Source: DATARR01 sp044868005 (lineage in GTDB: Bacteria > Acidobacteriota > Thermoanaerobaculia > Multivoradales > UBA5704). From it: DNA of 64,000 nt. Both the position numbers and the translations under genes were made by a program. Each line of letters opens with the position of its first letter. Position 1 is the stretch's first letter. The notes below the pieces were generated by a model. It saw only the letters and a program-made list of their open reading frames with translations, searched no databases and was not told the origin of the DNA. Of the stretch, positions 25,801 to 32,691 are shown in pieces. The stretch is from NCBI GenBank assembly GCA_044868005.1, contig JBIOVX010000017.1:10180-74179 (forward strand). Reading direction: 5' to 3'.

Positions 25801-25934
25801 ATCGCTACCTCCGCAATGGCAAGTCGAAAGACGAGGCCCTGCGGGCGGCGCAGATCGACCAGATCCGCGGCAAGGCCGGCTCCTCCCATCCCTTCCACTG
25901 GGCGGCGTTCGAGCTGTTCGGCGATTGGCGGTGA
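22872..25934 (+). CDS. Exported TPR-CHAT protein (caspase-like peptidase), paralogue 3
   Basis: 1020 residues from ATG 22872, in the overlapping ATGA of the previous gene. A signal peptide (MSLARTLTAVCMLLFPAAYA) replaces the lipobox, and no PDZ segment is present. About ten TPR units span residues 130-500. A coiled linker (PAEVSRLIVQLREIRSRQEK) precedes the CHAT domain with His878 in HFACHG and Cys929 in LSACDTA. The last 330 nt are nearly identical to those of the other two paralogues while TPR regions differ, suggesting gene conversion or strong constraint on the catalytic end. Confidence 0.9.
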   Translation: MSLARTLTAVCMLLFPAAYAAEIIPTLEPDLLALYEQGRQRIASGDLDAGAALWRSAIESLERQAALQQASWLEGQLAKAFAAAGRWPEADAAWERAALRVEPQWAPAAVQILRAWGEALQQRSAWDRAEACYRRALRLEPEDSLEAARELSALGYIARRRGDFADAEGLFHQAYAIRDKLAPGSLDLASSRSELGILAAIRGEPAAADELFSQALEVQQRLAADSILVAGTIINLGNTALARGDLVAAEERYRRAIALIERQNPQDPELTRALNNLGEVEANRGELALAEEHYRRALAIQQKLAPESLRIAGSLTKLGNLAEQRGDFAAAEDLLRRAVEMSEKISPHSLEFAGNLASLGRCQRRKGDLAKADDSLRRALEIFDQRSAESGTTAMMRIERATIAVERGDLALAEELYGRALAFLEKQQQGSLSVADSLGGLGTIALARGDLPKAEELFRRALATREKVAPGSAPVGLSLNDLGQVYRRSGGREKAADHFCRATEVFDQQRKKLGGTAEERSAFGSTTAESYRDCLGALVDVGQPERAFQVLERGRARSFLDLLAERDLTWTADLPPELARERKLTHAEYDRTQAALARLSAERDPAEVSRLIVQLREIRSRQEKIAATIRQISPRTSALQDPRPLDLEGVRAALDPGTVLLAWSVGKERSFLFVVRPAGAPGSGLEVFSLALGDRALRERVASFRNLLQRRGSDSKTIAAQAKEIYDVLLRPADARIAAASRLLISPDGPLHTLPFAALVRKRRFLVEEKPVHTVISATVYAELKRARPDTSGPGEESLAAFGDPVYPKSTPDVPADLELREVLRRGAVLKPLPATRAEVESIAALYPGARSYLGRDATEEKAKAIGPGSRLVHFACHGLLDERFPLNSALALSLPEHPAEGQDNGLLQAWEIFESVRLDADLVTLSACDTALGKEMGGEGLVGLTRAFQYAGARTVLASLWSISDVSTERFMKRFYRYLRNGKSKDEALRAAQIDQIRGKAGSSHPFHWAAFELFGDWR

Positions 25935-26113
25935 GCGCGTCTCTCGAGAGCCGCAAGCGGTTCAAATCTGAGACGGATCCCGCTCCGCGAGGTCTCACAA
26001 ATGAAACCTTGCGCCAAGGCCTTGCAAAGCTGTCCGTTTACTTCGAGTCACTTAAGCCTCTTCCCTCACCTGGTCCGACTTCTGCACCCTCTCGACCAAG
26101 CCGGCAGGGATGA
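25931..26113 (+). CDS. Possible small ORF after the CHAT gene
   Basis: A GTG at 25931 overlaps the CHAT stop as GTGA, the same junction style used in the genes before it, and opens a 60-codon frame with a basic start (SASLESRKRFKSE) and a Pro/Ser-rich end. No domain and no Shine-Dalgarno are seen. It may simply be read-through sequence; listed because of the overlap pattern. If it is not real, 25935-26175 is an intergenic gap with nothing else visible. Confidence 0.25.
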   Translation: MSASLESRKRFKSETDPAPRGLTNETLRQGLAKLSVYFESLKPLPSPGPTSAPSRPSRQG

Positions 26114-26175
26114 CAGGCGATCAGATATCTGAGCTTCGTTATCGAGAGAGGGCACGACTACGAAAGGAGAAAAGG

Positions 26176-26658
26176 ATGATTCGGTTGAACAAAGCGCTTT
26201 TCTTTGCGGGTATCGCGGCGATGGTGCTGATGCTCAGCGCCGCGCCGGCCTCGGCGTGCGTCAACTACTTCTACGGCACGTCGGGCGACGACGTCATCAA
26301 TGGGACGACCCAGGAGGATTGCATCTTCGGCGGCGGGGGACATGACAACCTTTGGGGGTCCAGCGCCGATGACTACATCAACGGCGGTGACGGGCCCGAC
26401 CTGGTGTACGGCGCTGTCGGCTCAGACGAGCTCGACGGCGCGGCGGGCACCGATTACATGGAAGGCGGTTCAAACGTCGATTACATGGAGGGCCGGCATG
26501 GAGACGACACCCTCTATGGCGACGAGGGGAACGACTACGTTTACGGCGGCGGCGAAAACGATTACCTGGACGGCGGCAGCGGCTGGGACACGCTCGACGG
26601 CATGACCGGCACGGATACCTGCGTCGCGGGAGAATCGCTCACGAGCTGCGAGTTTTAG
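26176..26658 (+). CDS. Secreted RTX-repeat (hemolysin-type Ca-binding) protein
   Basis: 160 residues from ATG 26176 behind GAAAGGAGAAAAGG. The N-terminal signal peptide runs to about APASA; mature start CVNYFYG. Almost all of the rest is RTX nonapeptide-like repeats (GTSGDDVING, FGGGGHDNLWG, INGGDGPDLVYG, YGDEGNDYVYGG, LDGGSGWDTLDG), which fold as a Ca-binding parallel beta roll. There is no catalytic domain and a Cys pair near the C-terminus (DTCVAGESLTSCEF). The presence of a Sec-type signal differs from type I secreted RTX toxins. It lies just downstream of the CHAT operon and may be a surface or matrix partner. Confidence 0.88.
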   Translation: MIRLNKALFFAGIAAMVLMLSAAPASACVNYFYGTSGDDVINGTTQEDCIFGGGGHDNLWGSSADDYINGGDGPDLVYGAVGSDELDGAAGTDYMEGGSNVDYMEGRHGDDTLYGDEGNDYVYGGGENDYLDGGSGWDTLDGMTGTDTCVAGESLTSCEF

Positions 26659-26678
26659 GTCTTCCTTCGGCCAACCAA

Positions 26679-26706
26679 CGGGAGCGCCTCTGCGGAGGTG
26701 CTCCCG
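26679..26706 (+). terminator. Hairpin terminator after RTX gene
   Basis: A 12-bp stem with one G.T pair and loop TGCG (26679-26690 with 26695-26706), 21 nt after the stop. Followed by a T-containing but not continuous U tract. Confidence 0.6.
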
Positions 26707-26726
26707 CGTTCTCGATTGAGGATCCC

Positions 26727-29700
26727 ATGCCGGCAAACTCTGTGCGCAGCAGATGCTGCCTCGCTCTCCTGATCGCTCTCTCCGCAGCGCCCCTGGCGGC
26801 TGAGACTGCCGTCACGGGCACGGTCTTCGGACCTGCGGGCCAACCCCTCGCCGGTGCTCGCGTCGAGCTCGTTCCGGTGCTGAGCAACTTCGAGGCAGGG
26901 CGATTGCGCCTCGCCGGGCAGCAGGATCCCCGTCCCGTCGCCCAAGGCAAGAGCGACGCCGCGGGCCGCTATGCCCTGCAGGCCCCCGCTGCCGGCGTAT
27001 TCAAGGTCGTCGTCCGCGACCTAGGCCGGCTACCGATGCAGTACTCGCCGCTCCTGCTGGTGCAGGATGAGGAGCTCCCACCGGTCTCGCTGACCGCCGA
27101 TGCCGGCGCCCGAGCGGTCATCCAGGACGCCGCCGGCCGGCCTCAGGCCAGGGCCTGGGTGTTCGCCGCGAGCAGCGACGAAGGAAGGACGCAAGGCCGC
27201 GCCGTCGCCGGCTGGCGGGCGGACTTCCGGCTCGGCCTGACCGGCGAGGACGGCACCGTTTCACTTCCCAGGCGGGAGGGAGAGCGGCTGGACGTCAGCG
27301 TCTTTCCTCCGGGAGGCGCCGAGCTGCAGCAGCTCGACTGGGCCGGAGGAACGATGACCGTCAAGGCGGGTGAAGCGGCCGTCCACCGCGTGCGGGTGCT
27401 CTCCACCAAGGGCGAACCCGCGGGCGGCGTCCTGGTCCGCGCCGGCGGCCTGGCCTGGCCCGTCGGGCTCACGGATGGCGACGGCCGGCTGCAGATTCCT
27501 CGTGCGCCGGGACAATCCGGGAAGCTCCGGCTGGTGGCTGCAGACGGCCGGCAGCAGAGCGTGGATCTGCCTGCCGAAACGGCGGATTCCGAGGTGGTCG
27601 TCACCCTCGCCGAGCCCGCCCTGGTAGCGGGCCGCATCACCCAACAGGAGACCGGGCAACCGCTGGCCGGCGCGCTCGTCAGTCCGGGTCTCGATCCCGG
27701 AGCGTTCGTGCTTGCGGGCGCGGATGGAGGCTATCGGCTGGTGGCCCCCGATCCCCAGGGATTTCCGTTGCGGGTGCAGGCCCTCCTCCGCCTGCCCAAG
27801 TCTCTCCGCATCACCCCGCCCCACGTGCGAGCGGGGCGGATTCCCACGGTAGCCTTGACGCGGGCCTCGGCGCTCCGCGGCCTGGTGGTCGATGCCCGGG
27901 GGTTGCCCCTCGCCGGCGCCGCCGTTCTCGCCTCCCCCGAGCGGAGCACGGAGCCCGGTGCCGCGGCGGCCCTGGAACGCAGCGCGACCGACGGCTCCGG
28001 CCGCTTCGAGCTCCGGCGGCTGCGTGCCGGAACCTCCTATGAGATCAGGACGGTCCGTCCGGGCTATCTGCCGGCTTCCACCAGGATGCCGGCGCCGTCC
28101 GGGGACGCGCCGGCCCTGAAGATCGTCCTCGCCGCCGCCCGCGCGGCCCACGGCAGGGTCCGGGATGCTGCCGGCAGACCCGTCTCGGGAGCCGAGATCC
28201 GCCTCGAGCCGGCGCTCGCTCCCGGCGTCCGGCGTCCGGCGAAGGAGGCCGACGAGGCGAGCGATCCCTTCGCCGCCCGCACGGACGGGGAAGGCCGCTT
28301 CCGGCTCGACGGGGTCCCGGCGGAGCGGGTGGACCTCACGGCCCGCCAACCCGGCTACGCCACCGGACACGTTCGCGGCATCCGCATCCCTCCGGGAGAG
28401 GGACCCGCGGATCTGGGCACCGTCATCCTGAAGCCCGGAGCCCGCCTCCCGGGGCGCGTCGTCGACCGCCGGGGCGCTCCTGTAGCGGGGGCCGCTGTCC
28501 ACCTCGTAGAGAGCCTCGACCATCTGGAGCGGGAGAGCGCGCGGCTCGCGGCCGAGACCCCGGATGCCATGACCGGAGCCGACGGCTCCTTTCTCATCGA
28601 GGATCTCCCCCAGGCGACCCCGCTGCATCTCCTGGTGCGCGCTTCCGGCCACCTGCCGGCCGGTGTGGCAGGCGTGCGCGCCCCGGTATCGCAGCCCTTG
28701 ATCGTCCGCCTCGAGCCGGCCGCGATGCTGCGCGGCCGCGTCGTCGACGAGCAGGGGGCGCCTGTAGGCGGCGCCCGGGTGATGCTTACCTGGCATCCGA
28801 CCGCACCTGAAAATCCGGACCGGCCGGCCGGATCTCCCGTCAATCGCTCGGACATCGCCGGCCGCGACGGCTCGTTCGAGATCCGGGATGCTCCCGCCGG
28901 CCCCGTGCGCCTCGCCGTTTCCGCCCCGGGCTTCGTGTCGATCGAAGGTTTCGAAACCGCGGTCCCCTGGCGCGATGCGGACCGCGAGCTGACGCTCACC
29001 CTGAAGAGAGGGGCGATGCTCAGCGGCCGCATCGCCACCACCGCGGGCCAGCCGGTCTCGGGAGCCCGCATCTCGGCCCAGGACGCCGCCGACGTATCCG
29101 ACGACGAAGGCGCCTACACCGTGCAAGGGGTCCCCCTGGGGCGCACCGAGGTCCAGGTCTTTCACCCCTCCTACAAGCTGTTCCGGCGCGTGATCGAGAT
29201 CCAGCCGGGCACCAATCCGCTGGACGTCACCTTCGAAGCAGGGCTGGAGGTCTCGGGCCGGGTGAGAGACGGCCGGGGAGCGCCCGTGGCGGGAGCCCAG
29301 GTCGTCCTCCTCCGGCAGGCGCGAAGGGACTGGGGAGCCTATCGCGAGCGCACCGACGACGACGGGAGCTTCCGGTTCGCGGCGGTCGCCCGGGGCCACT
29401 ACCGCCTGACCGCGGGCGGCGAGAGCTACGCCGCGACGGAATGGAAGCAGCCCGTCGTCGTCGAGGACGAGCCCCTCGAGGGTCTGGAGGTCGTGCTCGA
29501 ACGCGGCGGCACCGTCACCGGCCGGATCCTGGGCCTCGATGCGGAACAGCTCGCCCGCGTGGCAGTGGCAGCCGAGGGCGACGACGGCGAGTCCTTCCCG
29601 GCCATGGTGGACGCCGACGGCCGCTACGAGATCCGCCATCTTCCCCCCGGCGACTACCTGGTGCGGGCGGCCCTCGAATCAGGACAGCGGCAGGTGCAGG

Positions 29701-30779
29701 CCCGGGTGGCTTTGCCGCCGGGAGACGCGGAAGCCGTGCGCGATCTGCAGTTCGTTTCCCGCCTGACCCTCTCCGGTCAGGTGCTCTATCAGGAAGAGCC
29801 GCTCTCGGAAGCCAGGATCTCCATCCGCGGGAGCCGTCTGGCGATGGAGCGCTCGGTGGAGACCGACTACCAAGGAGGATTCCGCTTCGAAGACCTGGAG
29901 CCGGACACCTATCGGCTCGGCTTGAGCCATTCCCGCGAGCTTCTCGTCCACAACGACATCGTCGAGCTGTCCGCGGATCGCGAGATCACCATCCGGCTCC
30001 GGCCCTCCACCGTCAGCGGCTTCGTCACGGACGGGAAGAGCGGGCGTCCCATTCCTCACGCCCATCTCACCCTCCGCCACGTCGAAGGAGCGGAATTCCT
30101 CATCAGCGACAGCGCAGGGGAGGACGGCGCCTTCAGCGTCCACCGTGTTCCGGCGGGTTCCTATCTCTTGACCGCGCGTGCTTCCGGCTATTCTCCCGCG
30201 GAGCAAGACCTCGCCGTCTCGGCCGGGCAGGACGTGTCGGGCCTGGAGGTTGCCCTCGCGCCCACACGCGGTCTGGAGCTGATGGTCCGTCTGGCCTCGG
30301 GCCGCCTTCCCGATCGAGTCCACCTCCGGGTGGTGAGCCCGACCGGCGCCGTGGTCCTCACGGAGACCCGGCCGATCGATCCGTCCGGCAAGGTCGATCT
30401 TGCGACCCTGCCCGAGGGGAGCTGGATCCTGCTTCTGAGCACGCCCGGCAGCGCCACCGCCGTGGTCCCGGTCACGGTTCCCGGAGAGCTTCTCCGCGTG
30501 ACTCTCCCCGGGGCCGGCCAATTACATATCCGAGTCCCCGCCTTGGTCACTTCGGATCTCCGCGCCACGGTGACCTTGAGCGCGGCGGACCAGCCCTTCT
30601 GGGTCGTGGGTCCGGGAGGCAGCCTCCAGGACAGGTGGCCGCTCGTGGGCGGCAAGGCGTCGATCGAAGGCGTCCCGGCCGGCCGCTGGCAGATCCGGGT
30701 GGAGTCGCCGGACGGGCGGAGCTTGACAAGACCGATAACGACATCGGGACAGGGTGAGATGGAATTGATGGTGGAGTGA
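26727..30779 (+). CDS. Giant secreted protein of repeated carboxypeptidase-regulatory-like domains
   Basis: 1350 residues from ATG 26727 (GAGGATCCC upstream) with signal peptide (CLALLIALSAAPLAA). The rest is a string of about a dozen transthyretin-like beta-sandwich repeats (CarboxypepD_reg/PF13620 type), each with a pattern like G.V.D..G.PVAGA.V.L, a DG.F.F..V..G.Y.L turn, and an end strand; examples are RGAPVAGAAVHLVES and GRPIPHAHLTLRHVEG. No enzyme domain is seen. Such proteins are usually cell-surface or periplasmic adhesive scaffolds. It follows the RTX gene after a terminator, so it probably has its own promoter. Confidence 0.88.
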   Translation: MPANSVRSRCCLALLIALSAAPLAAETAVTGTVFGPAGQPLAGARVELVPVLSNFEAGRLRLAGQQDPRPVAQGKSDAAGRYALQAPAAGVFKVVVRDLGRLPMQYSPLLLVQDEELPPVSLTADAGARAVIQDAAGRPQARAWVFAASSDEGRTQGRAVAGWRADFRLGLTGEDGTVSLPRREGERLDVSVFPPGGAELQQLDWAGGTMTVKAGEAAVHRVRVLSTKGEPAGGVLVRAGGLAWPVGLTDGDGRLQIPRAPGQSGKLRLVAADGRQQSVDLPAETADSEVVVTLAEPALVAGRITQQETGQPLAGALVSPGLDPGAFVLAGADGGYRLVAPDPQGFPLRVQALLRLPKSLRITPPHVRAGRIPTVALTRASALRGLVVDARGLPLAGAAVLASPERSTEPGAAAALERSATDGSGRFELRRLRAGTSYEIRTVRPGYLPASTRMPAPSGDAPALKIVLAAARAAHGRVRDAAGRPVSGAEIRLEPALAPGVRRPAKEADEASDPFAARTDGEGRFRLDGVPAERVDLTARQPGYATGHVRGIRIPPGEGPADLGTVILKPGARLPGRVVDRRGAPVAGAAVHLVESLDHLERESARLAAETPDAMTGADGSFLIEDLPQATPLHLLVRASGHLPAGVAGVRAPVSQPLIVRLEPAAMLRGRVVDEQGAPVGGARVMLTWHPTAPENPDRPAGSPVNRSDIAGRDGSFEIRDAPAGPVRLAVSAPGFVSIEGFETAVPWRDADRELTLTLKRGAMLSGRIATTAGQPVSGARISAQDAADVSDDEGAYTVQGVPLGRTEVQVFHPSYKLFRRVIEIQPGTNPLDVTFEAGLEVSGRVRDGRGAPVAGAQVVLLRQARRDWGAYRERTDDDGSFRFAAVARGHYRLTAGGESYAATEWKQPVVVEDEPLEGLEVVLERGGTVTGRILGLDAEQLARVAVAAEGDDGESFPAMVDADGRYEIRHLPPGDYLVRAALESGQRQVQARVALPPGDAEAVRDLQFVSRLTLSGQVLYQEEPLSEARISIRGSRLAMERSVETDYQGGFRFEDLEPDTYRLGLSHSRELLVHNDIVELSADREITIRLRPSTVSGFVTDGKSGRPIPHAHLTLRHVEGAEFLISDSAGEDGAFSVHRVPAGSYLLTARASGYSPAEQDLAVSAGQDVSGLEVALAPTRGLELMVRLASGRLPDRVHLRVVSPTGAVVLTETRPIDPSGKVDLATLPEGSWILLLSTPGSATAVVPVTVPGELLRVTLPGAGQLHIRVPALVTSDLRATVTLSAADQPFWVVGPGGSLQDRWPLVGGKASIEGVPAGRWQIRVESPDGRSLTRPITTSGQGEMELMVE

Positions 30780-30794
30780 GATGGTCCCGGAAAT

Positions 30795-30829
30795 AAGTCC
30801 GGCTCGCCCCACCCCTTCCACTGGGCGGC
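30795..30829 (+). pseudogene. Fossil of a CHAT gene 3' end
   Basis: The bases AAGTCCGGCTC (30795-30805) and CCCTTCCACTGGGCGGC (30813-30829) match the conserved end of the three CHAT genes upstream (encoding KSGSSHPFHWAAFELFGDWR) with a few differences between them; read in frame it gives KSGSPHPFHWAA and then diverges. It follows the carboxypeptidase-regulatory gene by 15 nt, so a fourth CHAT gene, or the original end of the cluster, once lay here. Confidence 0.6.
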
Positions 30830-30947
30830 CCCCCGCGAACGCGATCGCTCGGTTTTTCAACGACTTGTGAGCACCGTTGTGCCAGGTGCCGAAATTGCTC
30901 TCCGTGGCAGCGAGCGGAAGAAAAACTATCGAAAGGAGGTGATCTCA

Positions 30948-31004
30948 ATGCGCGTCGCGACACACGTCAAAGCAGGAGCCAGGGCCGTAATCATCGATTT
31001 GTAA
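30948..31004 (+). CDS. 18-residue peptide with near-perfect Shine-Dalgarno
   Basis: AAAGGAGGTGATC, fully complementary to the 16S rRNA 3' end, lies 5 nt before ATG 30948, and an 18-codon ORF (MRVATHVKAGARAVIIDL, then TAA) follows. It is bounded downstream by a 12-bp hairpin terminator (31023-31051). The T-x-V-K-A-G core recalls short unannotated peptides I remember from Acidobacteria and myxobacteria (TNVKAG...); that resemblance is from memory only. It could be a signalling or RiPP-like peptide or a leader peptide; no modifying enzyme is adjacent. Confidence 0.5.
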   Translation: MRVATHVKAGARAVIIDL

Positions 31005-31022
31005 CCGACCCCGGTTGACGAG

Positions 31023-31051
31023 TCCGGCCGGATCTTCGCGATCCGGCCGGA
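31023..31051. terminator. Bidirectional hairpin terminator
   Basis: A perfect 12-bp stem (31023-31034 with 31040-31051, loop TTCGC) between the small peptide ORF on the plus strand and the end of the sigma-54 activator gene on the minus strand, directly abutting that stop codon. Confidence 0.7.
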
Positions 31052-32650
31052 TCAGTCGTCCGCTCCGCCGCCCGCGGCCGAGATCCCCAGACTCTTCATA
31101 TACCGGTGAAAGGTCGCCTTGGTGAGCCCCAGGCTCTCCCGGGCGGCCTTGACGTTGCCGCCGTGAAGCTCCAGACGCGACTGGATGAGCTCGCGCTGGA
31201 AGTCGCGCAGAGCGTCGCGCATCGAGCCGTCGCCCAGCAGGGGAGCGGCCTTGGGGTTGGGTTCTCCACGCACGACTTCAGGCAGGCAGCTTTCGATCAG
31301 CGCCGGATCGATCCGGGCGCCGGGCCGCGCGTGGATCACGAACAGCGAGCAGGCGCGCGCCACCTCCCGCACGTTGCCCGGCCAACCGTAGGAGACGAGC
31401 GCGCGCACCGCCTCGCGGGTGAAGCCGAGCGTCCGCTTGCGGTGCTTGCTCTCGTGGTGCCGCCGGAAGTGCTCCAGCAGCAGCGGGATGTCCCGCGGCC
31501 GCTCGCGCAACGGCAGGAGCCGGATGGCGAGCGAGCGGAAGCGGTCGTAGAAGTCCGCCCGCAGGGTTCCCTTGCGGACCGCCTCGGCAAGATCGCGGTT
31601 GGTGGCCAGCACGACCGCCACGTCGACCGGGATCTCCCGCGTCTGCCCGACGGGGACGACGCGATGGTTCTCGAGCACCCGCAGCAGATGGGCCTGCGCC
31701 CGCAGCGTGAGATCGGCCACCTCGTCGAGGAAGAGGATGCCGCCGTTGGCCGCGCGGAAGAAACCGGGCTCGTCGGTGATGGCGCCGGTGTAGGAACCCT
31801 TCTTGTGGCCGAAGAAGCGGGAGGCCGCGAGCTCCTCCGTGATCTCGGCGCAGTTGACCACCACCAGGGGTTTGCGGCTGCGCGAGCTGTAGGCGTGCAG
31901 GTAGCGCGCGACGAGGTCCTTGCCCGTGCCTCGCTCTCCCAGGATCAGGATGGGCTCGGGATTCTCCGTGTCCAGGGCAGGGATGTACGTCTCGTGCAGC
32001 GCGTGCCGCAGCGCCTCGGTGGCCGCCGAGTCGCCCAGGATCTCCGGCGCGTCGGCGCTCTCATCCGCGGCGGCGAGGAGATCGCGCAGCTCGCGCGCCT
32101 GCCGCTCCTGGCGGAAGTAGAAGCCGCAGGTCCGGCCCACCGCCGCCGCGTATCTCGCCAGCCAGGCGCGGTCCTCCTCTCGATAGGCCTCGGTGAGGCC
32201 GCGGTTCTGGAAGTAGACCACGGCGAGCACCGCGTCGCGGACCGGATCGCGGATCGGCGCGCAGAGCACGCTGAAAGGACCGTCCTCCAGCGAGGGTGTG
32301 CGCGAGACGTCGGCGCGCAGCCGCGGATCCTCGATCAGCTCCGGCTCGCCGGTCGCGATGACGCGTTGGATCAGAGAGGGGCTCACCCCCGGGACGGACT
32401 CGCCTCTCTCGCACGCCGCGATCTGTTCCGGGGTGAGCCTGCCGACGGTCTCGATGTTGCGCAGGCGCAAGGGCTCGCGCTCCTCCACCAGCAGGAGCAG
32501 GGCCTTGCGGGCGCCGAACCCCCGCGCCGCGGCGGTGAACGAGGCGCGCAGAGCCGCCTCCTCGCCGGCCTCGCTCGCCAGCACCGCCAGGAGCTCGTTC
32601 ATCGCCTCCAGGAGCTGAGCGTAGTCGCGGCCTTCGGGGGAGGTCGTCAT
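31052..32650 (-). CDS. GAF-domain sigma-54-dependent transcriptional activator
   Basis: 532 residues from ATG 32650; ATGs at 32701 and 32695 are alternatives that would overlap the upstream gene. N-terminal GAF-like sensor (about 1-190), AAA+ domain with Walker A GERGTGKD and Walker B GGILFLDEVADL, then a C-terminal Fis-type HTH (GNVKAARESLGLTKATFHRYMK). The sigma-54 contact loop reads GSYTGA rather than GAFTGA; Tyr for Phe is a known tolerated variant but lowers certainty. There is no receiver domain, so the signal is probably a small ligand or protein bound by GAF. Its targets are unknown. Confidence 0.9.
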   Translation of the reverse strand: MTTSPEGRDYAQLLEAMNELLAVLASEAGEEAALRASFTAAARGFGARKALLLLVEEREPLRLRNIETVGRLTPEQIAACERGESVPGVSPSLIQRVIATGEPELIEDPRLRADVSRTPSLEDGPFSVLCAPIRDPVRDAVLAVVYFQNRGLTEAYREEDRAWLARYAAAVGRTCGFYFRQERQARELRDLLAAADESADAPEILGDSAATEALRHALHETYIPALDTENPEPILILGERGTGKDLVARYLHAYSSRSRKPLVVVNCAEITEELAASRFFGHKKGSYTGAITDEPGFFRAANGGILFLDEVADLTLRAQAHLLRVLENHRVVPVGQTREIPVDVAVVLATNRDLAEAVRKGTLRADFYDRFRSLAIRLLPLRERPRDIPLLLEHFRRHHESKHRKRTLGFTREAVRALVSYGWPGNVREVARACSLFVIHARPGARIDPALIESCLPEVVRGEPNPKAAPLLGDGSMRDALRDFQRELIQSRLELHGGNVKAARESLGLTKATFHRYMKSLGISAAGGGADD

Positions 32651-32691
32651 CTCGCCGGCCTCGATGATATGCGATCGAGCTCGGCTCGGCG

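Noticed and set aside
27261..29639. 792-codon minus-strand frame inside the carboxypeptidase-regulatory gene
   Set aside because: Antisense shadow of the plus-strand repeats; no ribosome site and no domain.
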